A stretch of 64,000 nt of DNA, taken from contig JADJBC010000014.1 in the NCBI GenBank assembly GCA_016703945.1, positions 18,747 to 82,746 of the forward strand, in the 5' to 3' direction. This DNA comes from Candidatus Aalborgicola danicus. GTDB taxonomy: Bacteria; Pseudomonadota; Gammaproteobacteria; Burkholderiales; Burkholderiaceae_C. This document shows, one piece after another, positions 23,708 to 33,540 of this stretch. Each line of letters opens with the position of its first letter. The stretch's first letter is position 1. The position numbers and the translations under genes are program-made. Under the pieces are notes generated by a model. The model saw nothing but the letters and a program-made list of their open reading frames with translations. It did no database searches and was not told the DNA's origin.

Positions 23708-24592
23708 ATGGTTTACGGTTCTGTTTTCGCACCCGGCCTGTTTGCGGGCAAAGTCATCATCGTCACGGGGGGAGGTTCGGGTATTGGACGCTGTGTGGCC
23801 CATGAGCTGGCGTCTCTGGGTGCCCAGGTCGCCCTGGTGGGGCGCAAGATCGAGAAACTCCAAAAGGTGGCGGACGAGATTACGCAGGATGGCGGCAAAG
23901 TCAGCTTCCAGGTATGCGACATCCGACAGGAGGAAGCGGTGAAACAAACCGTGGCCACCATCATTGGGGAACACGGCCCGGTCGATGGCCTGGTCAACAA
24001 CGCCGGTGGCCAGTTCATGACGCCGCTGGAGGCTATCACTGCCAAGGGTTGGGAGGCTGTGGTCAACACCAACCTGACCGGCGGCTTTTTGATGGCGCGG
24101 GAGTGTTTTGTGCAGGGCATGAACAAGACCGGCGGCGCGATCGTCAACATCGTGGCCGATATGTGGGGCTCCATGCCGGGCATGGGCCACAGCGGCGCGG
24201 CGCGCGCCGGCATGGTCAGCTTCACCGAAACAGCTGCAGTGGAATGGGCCGGAAAAGGGGTGCGCGTCAATGCCGTAGCGCCGGGCTACATCGCGTCCAG
24301 TGGCATGGACAACTATCCCGTAGAGATGGCGCCCATGATCCGTGAGATGGCCAAGACCATTCCCGCCGGGCGCTTTGGCACCGAGGCCGAAACGGCTGCG
24401 GGCATTGTGTTTTTGCTCAGCCCGGCCGCATCGTTTATCAGCGGCACCACCTTGCGTATTGATGGCGCGCGCCCCCAAGCCCGCGCCGGCTACCCGATGC
24501 GGGTGCCCGATGCCGCTGTGCAGGCACGCGATGCTGTCAAGCCCTTCAACGGTTTTCATAGAGCCCAAATGCCGAAGGTGTTTTCCCAATAA
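23708..24592 (+). CDS. SDR oxidoreductase, trans-2-enoyl-CoA / dienoyl-CoA reductase-like
   Basis: 294 residues. Rossmann motifs TGGGSGIGR and NNAGGQF are present. At the usual catalytic YxxxK position it reads GHSGAARAGM, so Tyr is replaced, as in peroxisomal trans-2-enoyl-CoA and 2,4-dienoyl-CoA reductase relatives. The asparagine, AVEWAGKGVRVNAVAPG and a long C-terminal tail (about 265-294) also fit that branch. It probably reduces an enoyl-CoA or acts on a branched acyl chain. It lies 12 bases after tetR and 54 bases before an acyl-CoA dehydrogenase gene; one operon is likely. Confidence 0.82.
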   Translation: MVYGSVFAPGLFAGKVIIVTGGGSGIGRCVAHELASLGAQVALVGRKIEKLQKVADEITQDGGKVSFQVCDIRQEEAVKQTVATIIGEHGPVDGLVNNAGGQFMTPLEAITAKGWEAVVNTNLTGGFLMARECFVQGMNKTGGAIVNIVADMWGSMPGMGHSGAARAGMVSFTETAAVEWAGKGVRVNAVAPGYIASSGMDNYPVEMAPMIREMAKTIPAGRFGTEAETAAGIVFLLSPAASFISGTTLRIDGARPQARAGYPMRVPDAAVQARDAVKPFNGFHRAQMPKVFSQ

Positions 24593-24646
24593 TTCGCCCA
24601 AAGTGTTTCAGGTCTGAGCCGCCCCATCTTCTTCGAAATCGACACC

Positions 24647-25820
24647 ATGCAATTCACCCACGAACACCTCGAAATCCAGAAAACCCTGAAGCGTTTTATC
24701 GACGCCGAGATCAACCCCCATGTCGACGAATGGGAAGCCGCCGAAATTTTCCCGGCGCACGAAGTCTTCAAGAAGCTGGGTAACCTGGGCCTGCTGGGTG
24801 TGACCAAACCCGAAGCCTATGGCGGTATGGGGCTGGACTATTCGTATGGCATGGCCATGGCCGAAACCTTGGGATATGTGGACTGCGGTGGTGTGCCCAT
24901 GGCGATTGGTGTGCAGACCGATATGTGTACACCGGCGTTGGCACGTTTTGGCAGCGAAGAACTAAAGAAGGAGTTTTTGGTGCCCGCCATCGCGGGCGAT
25001 GCTGTGGGTTGTATTGGCGTGAGCGAACCCGGTGCCGGGAGCGATGTGTCGGCCATCACCAGTCGGGCGCGCAAGGATGGTGATGACTATGTCATCACCG
25101 GCCAGAAGATGTGGATCACCAACAGCCTGCAGGCGGACTGGATGTGTATGCTGGTCAACACCGGCGACGGGCCCGCGCACAAAAACAAGAGCCTGGTTAT
25201 GGTGCCCCTGCGCGACAACGGCAAGCTGCGCAAAGGCATTGAGGTGGCGCAGCAAGATCAAGAAAATCGGCATGCACTCCAGCGACACCGGGCTGATCTA
25301 TTTCGACGAAGTGCGTGTGCCGCAACGTAACCTCATTGGCCAGGAGGGCGCGGGTTTTGTCTACCAGATGCAGCAGTTCCAAGAAGAGCGCCTGTGGTGC
25401 GCGGCCAGTGGTTTGCAGTCCTTGAACAACTGCATCCAGTGGACCGTGGAATGGGCGCAGGAGCGCAAGATGTTTGGCGCCACGCTCGCCGACCAGCAGT
25501 GGGTGCAGTTCAGGCTGGCCGAGATGAAGACCGAGGTAGAGGCCTTGCGCGCGTTGACCTACCGGGCCTGCGAGTTGTATGTCAGTGGGCAAGATGTGCT
25601 GGAGCTGGCGTCTATGGCCAAGTTGAAAGCCGGCCGCCTGAACCGCATCGTGGCCGATGGCTGCCTGCAGTTCTGGGGCGGCATGGGTTACACCTGGGAG
25701 AACAAGGTGGCGCGCCTGTTCCGCGATGGCCGTTTGGGCTCCATCGGCGGTGGTGCTGATGAGGTCATGATGGGCATCATCGCCAAGACCATGGGCGTGG
25801 CAAAACGCAAAACAGCATGA
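24647..25820 (+). CDS. Acyl-CoA dehydrogenase (interrupted by a frameshift)
   Basis: FAD-dependent acyl-CoA dehydrogenase of about 390 residues once joined. The first frame (to about 25250) carries GGMGLDYSY, the flavin motif CIGVSEPGAGSDVSAI and WITNSLQADW. The second frame resumes at KIKKIGMHSSDTGLIYFDEVRVP and holds FGATLADQQWVQFRLAEM and the C-terminal IGGGADEVMMGIIAK. The break is near 25250, where removing one base of GGCGCAGCAAG restores GTGGCG-AGC-AAG. All motifs are intact on both sides, so a sequence error is more likely than decay. Its stop overlaps the start of the next dehydrogenase. Confidence 0.88.
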
Positions 25821-26998
25821 CCATGAATGATTTCGCAGTAGACGCGCAAGACATTGCTGCGGTAGAAGACTCCGTGCGCCGGTTCGTACAGACCGAAGTC
25901 AAGCCGCATTTGGAGGCCTGGGAAGAAGCGGGCCAGTTTCCGCGTGAGCTTTATCAGCGCGCGGCCGATCTGGGCTGGCTGTCCATGGGCTACCCCGAAC
26001 AGTTTGGCGGCACGCCCGCACCCTGGAGTTTGCGCAATGCGATGACGGTGGCGTTGGCCCGCACAGGTGGCAGCGGCGGCCTGATGGCCGGCCTGTTCAG
26101 CCATAACATTGGCCTGCCGCCGGTGGTGCGTCATGGCAGTAGCGCCTTGCAACAGCAGGTCATTCCCGACGTGTTGGCGGGCCGGAAGATTGCGGCGCTT
26201 GCCATTACGGAGCCTGGTGGTGGCACCGATGTGTCGGCGCTGAAGACCACGGCACGCCGTGACGGCGACGAGTATGTGGTTGACGGCGAAAAGGTTTTCA
26301 TCACCTCCGGCGTGCGGGCCGACTGGCTGACAGTGGCCGTGCGCACGGACCTGAAGAACAAAGGGCCCATGGGTATATCGATGCTGATGGTCCCGGGTGA
26401 TGCGGTGGGATTGAGCCGCAGCCCGCTCAAAAAAATGGGCTGGCTGTGTTCCGACACGGCGCAGATTCGTTTTGACGGCGTGCGGGTGCCTATTGGCAAT
26501 TTGGTCGGTGAAGAGGGCTCGGGCTTCAAGATGATCCTGACCAATTTCAATGGCGAGCGCCTGTCCATGGCCGCCATGGCGCTGGGCTTTTCCGAGTGTT
26601 GTTACGACGAAGCCTTGAGTTGGGCGCAGCAGCGCAAGACCTTTGGCAGCGCGCTGGTCGACCACCAGGTGATTCGCCACAAGCTGATGGATATGAAGAT
26701 GCGTATTGAGTCCACCCGTGCGTGGCTCAACGCCGTGTCGGCCCGCGCCGATGCCGGCGACCGGGGTGACAAGTCTGCCAAGGGTGCGGAGTGGGTGGCG
26801 CAAGTGTGCCTGCTAAAAAACCACGCTACCCAAACCATGCAGTTTTGTGCCGACCAGGGCGTGCAGATTCTGGGGGGGATGGGCTTTATGCGCGGCACGG
26901 CGTGCGAGCGCATCTACCGTGAGGTCAAGGTCATGATGATTGGCGGTGGCGCCGAAGAAATCATGAAAGAGTTGGCGTCCCGTCAGCTCAATATCTGA
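25817..26998 (+). CDS. Acyl-CoA dehydrogenase
   Basis: 393 residues, intact. Motifs: LAITEPGGGTDVSAL, VFITSGVRADW, GVRVPIGNLVGEEGSGF, RKTFGSALVDHQVIRHKLMDM and the C-terminal QILGGMGFMRGTACERIYREVK and MIGGGAEEIM. The catalytic base is expected near YREVKVMMIGG. It oxidises an acyl-CoA to the 2-enoyl-CoA, passing electrons to ETF. It overlaps the previous dehydrogenase by four bases (ATGA), so the two are coupled. The pair may form a heteromer or act on different chain lengths. Confidence 0.93.
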   Translation: MTMNDFAVDAQDIAAVEDSVRRFVQTEVKPHLEAWEEAGQFPRELYQRAADLGWLSMGYPEQFGGTPAPWSLRNAMTVALARTGGSGGLMAGLFSHNIGLPPVVRHGSSALQQQVIPDVLAGRKIAALAITEPGGGTDVSALKTTARRDGDEYVVDGEKVFITSGVRADWLTVAVRTDLKNKGPMGISMLMVPGDAVGLSRSPLKKMGWLCSDTAQIRFDGVRVPIGNLVGEEGSGFKMILTNFNGERLSMAAMALGFSECCYDEALSWAQQRKTFGSALVDHQVIRHKLMDMKMRIESTRAWLNAVSARADAGDRGDKSAKGAEWVAQVCLLKNHATQTMQFCADQGVQILGGMGFMRGTACERIYREVKVMMIGGGAEEIMKELASRQLNI

Positions 26999-27043
26999 TA
27001 CTTCGCTGGCCGGACTGTTTGTTCTGTCCCCAATGGATCAAAA

Positions 27044-27541
27044 ATGCCAAAAACAACACACAACCTCGCTGTCACCCATCCGGTCGAGTTTGAGCCCGAA
27101 TTCATTCAGGGCCTGACCAAGATCTTTGAAGAGTTCATCGTCTTTAACACCGTGCTGGGTCTGAAGATCGCGTCCATCAAGCCCGAGCGTGTCGTGGCCC
27201 ACATCGCGATGAAGCCGGAACTGGTGGGCCATCATCTCTTCAACCGGATCCACGGTGGCGTCATCAGCGCGGGGCTGGACGCCATGGGCGGTTTGGCAGT
27301 GATGGCCGCGATTGGTGCACGCCACATGGACGAGGCGCCGCTTCAGCGCCTGCACCGTTTCAGCAAACTGGGCACCATCGACCTGCGTATTGACTACCTG
27401 CGCCCCGGCATAGGCGAGAATTTTGAGCTGCGGGCCGAGGTCATGCGTCTGGGCTCACGTGTGGCCTCCACCCGCATGGAGTTTTTGGCGGCAGACGGCA
27501 AGCTGTTATCCACTGGAGCCGGGGCTTACATCGTTTCCTGA
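27044..27541 (+). CDS. Hotdog-fold acyl-CoA thioesterase (YigI/PaaI-like)
   Basis: 165 residues with the hotdog signature HGGVISAGLDAMGGLAVM (about 69-86) and DLRIDYLRPGIGENFELRAEVMRLG. Such enzymes hydrolyse acyl-CoA to acid and CoA in the cytoplasm, often as overflow valves in degradation pathways. It ends the TetR-SDR-dehydrogenase operon. A hairpin lies just beyond the stop at 27559, facing the convergent binding-protein gene. Confidence 0.85.
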   Translation: MPKTTHNLAVTHPVEFEPEFIQGLTKIFEEFIVFNTVLGLKIASIKPERVVAHIAMKPELVGHHLFNRIHGGVISAGLDAMGGLAVMAAIGARHMDEAPLQRLHRFSKLGTIDLRIDYLRPGIGENFELRAEVMRLGSRVASTRMEFLAADGKLLSTGAGAYIVS

Positions 27542-27551
27542 AACAAACCAT

Positions 27552-27576
27552 AAAAAAAGGCCACCGCTGGGTGGCC
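27552..27576 (-). terminator. Rho-independent terminator of the liv/binding-protein operon
   Basis: Stem GGCCACC, loop GCTG, GGTGGCC at 27559-27576. On the minus strand this is followed by seven T residues (27552-27558 are A on the plus strand). It lies 20 bases past the stop of the minus-strand binding-protein gene. It may also serve the convergent thioesterase gene on the plus strand, though without a T-tract. Confidence 0.85.
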
Positions 27577-27595
27577 TTCGCGGTTAGGCGGCAGT

Positions 27596-28774
27596 TTACT
27601 TTTTGGCTGTGGCAGTGCTGCCAAAATAGTCCGACACGGTTTTCCACTTCCCGTCGACGATTTGTGACAGGCGCGACGCATCGCTTCCCAGGCGTTTGGT
27701 GGCGCTGAAGGTCTGCACGGCTCCACCAAAGAAGTCTGGTTCGATGGTCAGGTTGTCCATCACCTTGATAAAGCTGTCGGTCGTCAGGTTCTTGCCAGCG
27801 CGTCCCGCTGCGGTGGCAAAACTGGTGATGATGGTGTAGCCATAGACCGAGAACACGGTGGGGTCTTCATTGAACTTGGTCTTGTACTTGCTGGCCCAGA
27901 AACGAATGGGCTGTGAGGCTTCATCCAGATACGGGTTCTGCACGGTCATGGTGGCGTACAGACCGTCCATGGCCTTGCCGCCGAGCTTGTGGATCAGGTC
28001 GGTGTAGGACGCGCTGGAACCCAGGAAGATGGGGTTGTAGCCCAGCTTGCGGGCCGTGCCGATGGCGCCAATGGTTTCGCGGATGATGGTGCCCAGCACA
28101 ATCATGTCGCAGCCGCCCGCCTGCATCTTGGAGATCTGCGACGAGAAGTCGGTGGCGCCACGTTTGTAGGATGTCTTCTCGGCAAACTCCATGTTCAGTG
28201 TTTTCAGGCCGGCCTCGCCGCCCTTGAGCACTTCCAGGCCAAAGTCGTCATCCTGGTACATGGTGCAAACCTTCTTGGCGCCCTTTTCCTTGACCAGCTT
28301 GGGTACGGCGTTGCGCATCTGGTCGAAGTAGGTCGCGGCGTAGGAGTACTTGAGCTTGTGGAACGGGTCGTACATTTCCCGCGCTGCCGTGATCGGGAAG
28401 AAGTTGATGACGTTCTTCTCGAACTGCACCGGCATGGCCGCCATGTTCTGTGCCGTACCGATGTGGCCCACCATCATGAAAATCTTGTCCTGGTTGACCA
28501 GCTTCTGGGCTGCCAGCACGGCCTTCTTGGGATCATAGGCCGAGTCCTCGACGATGATCTTGAGCTTTCGGCCATTGATGCCGCCTTGCTCGTTGACCTC
28601 ATCCACGGCCAAAAGCATACCCAAACGCGCCTGTTTGCCAAAGCCGGCAATAGGCCCCGATAAATCCTGGATGGAGCCAAGCACGATTTCATCTTTGCTG
28701 ACACCCTGCTGCGCATGGGCGAGGCCGCCGGCAAGGGTGAGGGACGCGATGGCGAGGCTGGTTTTTAACTTCAT
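27596..28774 (-). CDS. Branched-chain amino acid-type ABC transporter substrate-binding protein
   Basis: 392-residue periplasmic binding protein (type I fold, LivK-like). The signal peptide ends GGLAHAQ (about residue 22). VSKDEIVLGSIQDLSGPIAGFGKQARLGM is the typical mature start of this Burkholderiales group, and MQAGGCDMIVLGTIIRETIGAIGTARKLGY lies in the second lobe. It is a close paralogue of the protein encoded directly upstream (28826-29983), indicating a tandem duplication with divergence. Ligands of this family are often aromatic or short organic acids, not amino acids; the adjacent acyl-CoA ligase fits that. Confidence 0.9.
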   Translation of the reverse strand: MKLKTSLAIASLTLAGGLAHAQQGVSKDEIVLGSIQDLSGPIAGFGKQARLGMLLAVDEVNEQGGINGRKLKIIVEDSAYDPKKAVLAAQKLVNQDKIFMMVGHIGTAQNMAAMPVQFEKNVINFFPITAAREMYDPFHKLKYSYAATYFDQMRNAVPKLVKEKGAKKVCTMYQDDDFGLEVLKGGEAGLKTLNMEFAEKTSYKRGATDFSSQISKMQAGGCDMIVLGTIIRETIGAIGTARKLGYNPIFLGSSASYTDLIHKLGGKAMDGLYATMTVQNPYLDEASQPIRFWASKYKTKFNEDPTVFSVYGYTIITSFATAAGRAGKNLTTDSFIKVMDNLTIEPDFFGGAVQTFSATKRLGSDASRLSQIVDGKWKTVSDYFGSTATAKK

Positions 28775-28825
28775 GGGAGGTATCCTTCAGTGGTTTTCGG
28801 GGACAAAAAAAGCGGTGAATTGTGC

Positions 28826-29983
28826 CTATTTGGCGGTGTAGTCGATGACAACTTTCCAGCGACCATCCTGGATTTGTGACAGGCGCGATTCATCACTGCC
28901 CAAGCGCCGGGTGGGTGTGAACTTCAGCGGTGGGGCGCCAAACATGTCACCCGGGATCTGGGTGAATTCCATGGCGCGAATGAATTTGGCAGGGGTGGGC
29001 CGCGCACCAGCGTCACGCATGGCGGTCGCAAACATATTGACGGCGGTGTAGCCAAACACGGATATAACAGAGGGGTCTTCGTTGAACTGTGTGCGGTATT
29101 TTGTGGCCCAACGGCGTACCGCGGGTGACGGGTCATCCGCATAAGGAAACTGCGCCGTCATGGTGGCGTAAAAACCCTCGGTGGCCTTGCCGCCGATTTT
29201 GTGAATCAGATCGGTATAGGCCGCGCTGGACCCGAGAAAGACTGGGTTGAAACCCATCTTGCGGGCGGTGCCTATGGTGCCGACGGTCTCCCGGATGATG
29301 GTGCCCAGCACCACCAACTCACAGCCGCTGGCCTGCATCTTGGCCACCTGGGACGAGAAGTCGGTCGCGCCACGCTTGAACGAGGCTTTGTCCGTCAGCG
29401 TCAGCCTGGCGGCCTTGAGCCCCTCTTCGGTGCCTTTCAACACTTCCAGACCAAAGTCATCGTCCTGGTAGATCGCGCAAACTTTGGTCACGCTTTTTTG
29501 GCGGATCAGTTTGGGCAGGGCGCCATGGATTTGCTCGAAGTAGGTCGACGCAATGGAAAACTTGAACCGGTGGAACGGTTCGTACATGGAGCGGGCGGCG
29601 GTGATGGGCAAGAAGTTGATCACCTCCTTCTCAAACTGTATGGGCATCGCTGCTTCGTTCTGCGCCGTGCCGATGTGGCCCACCATCATGAAAATCTTGT
29701 CTTGGGTGACCAATTTTTGAGCCGCCAGTATCGCCTTGCGGGGATCGTAGCCCGAGTCTTCGACCAACAGCTTGATCTTGCGGCCGTGGATGCCACCGAG
29801 TTCGTTGACTTCGTCCAGCGCCATTTGCATGCCGCTGCGCGCCTGTTTACCGTAGCCCGCCAGCGGGCCGGAGAGGTCTTGAATCGACCCGATGAGAATT
29901 TCGTCCTTGCTAATGCCTTGCTGCGCGCTTGCGGCGCAGGACAGTGTGAGTGCAGCGATCGCGAGGGTGGTTTGTAGTTTCAT
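28826..29983 (-). CDS. ABC transporter substrate-binding protein (tandem paralogue)
   Basis: 385 residues, signal peptide ending SCAASAQ (about 20). It shares with its downstream neighbour the mature start GISKDEILIGSIQDLSGPLAGYGKQ, DDDFGLEVLKG, KRGATDFSSQ and GTIIRETVGTIGTARKMGFNPVFLGSSAAYTDLIHK. The start at 29983 (MKLQTTLAIAALTL) follows GGAGA; a longer reading adds a charged leader that would spoil the signal peptide. The two genes are 51 bases apart. Having two binding proteins for one permease suggests two related ligands. Confidence 0.9.
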   Translation of the reverse strand: MKLQTTLAIAALTLSCAASAQQGISKDEILIGSIQDLSGPLAGYGKQARSGMQMALDEVNELGGIHGRKIKLLVEDSGYDPRKAILAAQKLVTQDKIFMMVGHIGTAQNEAAMPIQFEKEVINFLPITAARSMYEPFHRFKFSIASTYFEQIHGALPKLIRQKSVTKVCAIYQDDDFGLEVLKGTEEGLKAARLTLTDKASFKRGATDFSSQVAKMQASGCELVVLGTIIRETVGTIGTARKMGFNPVFLGSSAAYTDLIHKIGGKATEGFYATMTAQFPYADDPSPAVRRWATKYRTQFNEDPSVISVFGYTAVNMFATAMRDAGARPTPAKFIRAMEFTQIPGDMFGAPPLKFTPTRRLGSDESRLSQIQDGRWKVVIDYTAK

Positions 29984-30044
29984 GATGATGTCTCCTTCTG
30001 TGGTTCCACGGTGCCTGGAATTCTGCGATTGGCTGTGTCCGCGT

Positions 30045-31900
30045 TCAGCGGTACATGGCTTCGATCTGGGCCGCATATTTTTGTTCCACCAGTTTGCGTT
30101 TGAGCTTCATGGTGGGGGTGAGTTCCTCGTCCTCTGCTGTTAATTGTGTTTCCAGCAGGAAAAACTTTTGATTTGCTCAACGCGCGCAAACTTTTGGTTG
30201 ACGCGGTCCAGCTCGGTTTGTATCAAGGCCTGCACTTCGGCAGCGCGGGTCAGGGAGGCGTAGTTGCTAAAGGGCACGTCGGCATCCTGCGCAAACTTCT
30301 CCACGTTTTCCTGGTCGATCATGATGATGACGACCAGGTAGGGACGCTTGTCGCCAATGACCACAGCGTCCGTGATGTAGGGAGAGAACTTCAGGTCGTT
30401 TTCCAACTCGCTGGGGGTGATGTTCTTGCCGCCCGCCGTGATGATGATGTCCTTCATGCGGTCGGTGATGCGGTAGTAGCCATCGGCATCCACTACGCCC
30501 ACGTCGCCGGTGTGCAACCAGCCGTCTTTGTCGATGGTTTCAGCGGTTTTTTCGGGCAGGTTCAGGTAACCGGCAAACACGTTTTTGCCGCGCACCAGAA
30601 TCTCGCCGGTGGCAGGGTCCAAACGGACCTCGTTGTAGGCCGCAGCAGGGCCGATCGAGCCGGGTTTCATTTTGCTGGCAGGCACACCCGTGGAGGCGCC
30701 ACAGGTCTCGGTCATGCCCCAGACTTCCAGCATGGGCAGGCCCAGGGCCATGTACCAGCGCACCAGATCGGGTGAAATGGGGGCGGCACCGGTAACCAGG
30801 AAACGCGAACGGTGGATGCCAATCAGTTTGCGCACGTTGTTCAGCACCAGCCATTGGGCGATGGTGAACTGGATCTTCAGCCAGCCACTCACGGGTTGAC
30901 CGGCCATCACCCGGTCAGCAATGCGGGTGCCCACACCAATGCCCCAGGCATAGGCGGCCTGCTGGACAGCGCCCGCCTCCTTGAGTGAAATCATCACGCC
31001 CGAATAAAACTTCTCCCACACCCGTGGTACAGCAGTGAATACGGTAGGGGCTATCTCGCGCACGTTTTCGGGAATGGTCTCGGGGTTCTCGACAAAGTTG
31101 AGTTTCGCCCCGGTATACAGCGCAAAGTACTCGCCGCCCATGCGTTCGGCGATATGGCACAGCGGCAAAAAACACATACGCTCATCCCGCTCGTCTTGCG
31201 CCACCAGCGTGTTGTAGCCCCGCACGGTGAACACCAGACCCTGGTGCAAGTGCATGGCGCCCTTGGGTTTGCCGGTGGTGCCCGAGGTGTAGACCAGGAT
31301 GGCCAGGTCCTCGGGTTTGCAGGCCTGAACACGCTGCTCTACCGTGCCGGGGTTGTGTTTCAGGTAGTCGCGCCCCAAGGCGCGCAAGGCGTCCAGACTG
31401 ATCACGTCGGGGTCTGCCAGGTCACGCAGCCCCTCCATGTCAAACACCACAATTTTGCGCAGGCCCGGTAGGTCCGCGCGCACTTCCAAGGCCTTGTCCA
31501 GTTGTTCGTCGTCTTCGACAAACAACACGGTGGTGCGGGAGTCCTCGCACAGGTACTTCAATTGGGAGGCTGCGTCAGTTGGGTAAACGCCGTTGGACAC
31601 ACCACCGGCCGACAACACGGCCAGGTCGGCCCAGACCCACTCCACAACGGTGTTGGCCAGGATCGAGGCGCAGTCGCCTTTGGCAAAACCCAGGCTCATC
31701 AAACCGCCGGCGATTTCACGCACAGCGTCAGCAGTCTGGTTCCAGGTCCAACTGCGCCACAGGCCTAGATGCTTTTGTCGCATCCAGACGTTGGGGCCGC
31801 GTTGGGCCACCGCGTTCCAGAACATGGCGGGTATGGTTTCGCCTGCCATGACGATGTCATTGCAGGGTTGAATCTTGGATGTATCCCAGAGTTGAGTCAT
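30045..31900 (-). CDS. AMP-dependent acyl-CoA synthetase/ligase (3' frameshift)
   Basis: About 618 residues when joined. It activates a carboxylic acid with ATP and CoA. AMP-binding motif YTSGTTGKPKGAM, EVWGMTETCG, and the hinge WLHTGDVGVVDADGYYRITDRMKDIIITAGGKNITPSELE are all present, of the long-chain-type (FadD15/FAA) group. The reading frame breaks near 30166: after ARVEQIK the next frame continues KFFLLETQ and ends QKYAAQIEAMYR at 30045, the expected tail. One A is missing in an A-run. Its position inside the liv cluster suggests that the imported ligand is converted directly to its CoA ester. Confidence 0.9.
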
Positions 31901-31906
31901 GCTGTC

Positions 31907-32704
31907 CTATCTCCAGGTTTTCTTCTTTTTCCAGCGCCGCTCGCCACGCACACCGTCTTCCTTCATACCGAGATAGAACTCCTTGATGTCGTCCTTCTCG
32001 CGCAGGTGGGCGCAGGTGTCTTCCATGACGATGCGGCCGTTCTCCAGCACGTAGCCGTAGTCCGAGGCGTTGAGCGCCATGTTGGCGTTTTGCTCGACCA
32101 GCAAAATGGTGGTGCCGCGTTCGCGGTTGATGCGCACCACAATCTCAAAAATCTCTTTGGTGAGTTTGGGGCTGAGGCCCAGGCTGGGTTCATCGAGCAA
32201 GATCAGATCGGGGTTGGCCATCAGGGCGCGTGAAATCGCCAGCATCTGCTGCTGCCCACCCGAGAGCAGGCCTGCGTTTTGGGACGCACGCTCTTTGAGA
32301 ATGGGGAAATAGGAAAACACGTTTTCCATCTCGCGCGCCACGCCGTCGCGGTCGGAGCGGGTGTAAGCGCCCATCAGAAGGTTGTCGTGCACGCTGAGCA
32401 AGGGGAATACTTCGCGCCCCTCCGGCACGTGGGATAGGCCCTGCTGCACGATGACAGCCGGGTCTTTGGCGGTGATGTCTTCACCCTTGAATTCGATCGA
32501 GCCCTTGCGCGGGTCGATGATGCCGGAGATGGTTTTCAGAATGGTGGTTTTGCCCGCGCCGTTGGAGCCTAGCACCGTGGCGATTTCACTGCGGCGCACC
32601 TGCAAGCTGACGCCGCGAATGGCCTTGATGGGGCCATAGGCGCTCTCGACATTGAGCAGCTTGAGAACGGGCAGGTCACTGATGGGGGGTGGTTGTGTGC
32701 TCAT
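31907..32704 (-). CDS. livF: Branched-chain-type ABC transporter ATP-binding protein LivF
   Basis: 265 residues. Walker A GSNGAGKTT, LSGGQQQMLAISRALM (ABC signature), Walker B LILLDEPSLGLSPKL and switch LLVEQNA. The C-terminal extension of about 30 residues (EDTCAHLREKDDIKEFYLGMKE) is typical of LivF paired with organic-acid Liv systems in Burkholderiales. The start ATG at 32704 overlaps the livG stop (ATGA). It energises transport with LivG. Confidence 0.92.
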   Translation of the reverse strand: MSTQPPPISDLPVLKLLNVESAYGPIKAIRGVSLQVRRSEIATVLGSNGAGKTTILKTISGIIDPRKGSIEFKGEDITAKDPAVIVQQGLSHVPEGREVFPLLSVHDNLLMGAYTRSDRDGVAREMENVFSYFPILKERASQNAGLLSGGQQQMLAISRALMANPDLILLDEPSLGLSPKLTKEIFEIVVRINRERGTTILLVEQNANMALNASDYGYVLENGRIVMEDTCAHLREKDDIKEFYLGMKEDGVRGERRWKKKKTWR

Positions 32705-33540
32705 GTCGGCCCCCCGTTTGACGTTTGGCCAGCAGCGCTGCGGCGCAGCGACGACACATCGTCGATAGAGCCCAGGTAGGCCTCGATCACGCCGGGGTCG
32801 TTCTGCACCTCGCGCGGTGTGCCCATGGCCAGCATTTCGCCCTGGTTCATGGCCAACACCCGGTCCGATACCTTGGACACCAGCGACATGTCGTGCTCCA
32901 CCATCAGCACGGTGATGCCCAACTCGTGTTTGATGTCTTGAATCCAGAACGCCATATCGTCTGTCTCCTCCACGTTCAGACCCGAAGAGGGCTCGTCTAG
33001 CAACAGGAGTTTGGGCTCGGTGCACAAGGCGCGGGCCATTTCAACCACCTTGCGAACGCCGTAGGGGAGGCCGGCCACGAACAGGTCGCGGTAATGGTGC
33101 AGGCCCAGGAAGTCGATCACCTCTTCGGCCTTCTCCCGCGCCTTGAGTTCTGCCTCGCGCACCCTGGATGTAAAGAACAGGTCCTGCCACACGCCGGTAG
33201 CACGGTGGGTGTGGCGGCCAATCAGCAGGTTGTGCAAGACCGAGGCATGTTCGAACAATTCAATGTTCTGGAAGGTGCGCGCAATGCCGAGTGAAGCCAC
33301 GTTTTGGGGCGGCTGCTCGGTGAGTTTGAGCATGCCCTTGGGCCCTGCGTAGTCGATCTCGCCCATGGTGGGTGTGTAAATGCGGCTGATCAAATTGAAC
33401 ACCGTAGTCTTGCCCGCGCCATTGGGGCCAATCAGGGTAAACACCTCGCCCTGTTTGACGTCAAAACTCACGTTGTTGACGGCCAGCACACCGCCAAAGC
33501 GCACGCTCAGGTTTTTGGCCGAAAGAAGGGTTTCGTTCAT
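32701..33540 (-). CDS. livG: Branched-chain-type ABC transporter ATP-binding protein LivG
   Basis: 279 residues. Walker A GPNGAGKTT, the Liv-specific GIARTFQNIELF, LPYGVRKVVEMARAL in place of a canonical LSGGQ (common in LivG), Walker B LLLLDEPSSGLN and the H-loop MVEHDMSLV. The start at 33540 gives MNETLLSAKNLSVRFGG and overlaps the livM stop (TGATG). The C-terminal tail ends in a Ser/Arg-rich segment. Confidence 0.92.
   Translation of the reverse strand: MNETLLSAKNLSVRFGGVLAVNNVSFDVKQGEVFTLIGPNGAGKTTVFNLISRIYTPTMGEIDYAGPKGMLKLTEQPPQNVASLGIARTFQNIELFEHASVLHNLLIGRHTHRATGVWQDLFFTSRVREAELKAREKAEEVIDFLGLHHYRDLFVAGLPYGVRKVVEMARALCTEPKLLLLDEPSSGLNVEETDDMAFWIQDIKHELGITVLMVEHDMSLVSKVSDRVLAMNQGEMLAMGTPREVQNDPGVIEAYLGSIDDVSSLRRSAAGQTSNGGPT

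Noticed and set aside
23678..24601. 307-residue minus-strand frame opposite the SDR
   Set aside because: It mirrors the SDR gene exactly and has a shadow-like His/Gly/Arg composition.
24647..25820. True pseudogene status of the frameshifted dehydrogenase and other broken genes
   Set aside because: Motifs on both sides remain fully conserved and many other genes show the same one-base defects, which fits sequence error better.
25688..26803. 371-residue minus-strand frame opposite the second acyl-CoA dehydrogenase
   Set aside because: Shadow of a highly conserved gene on the plus strand.
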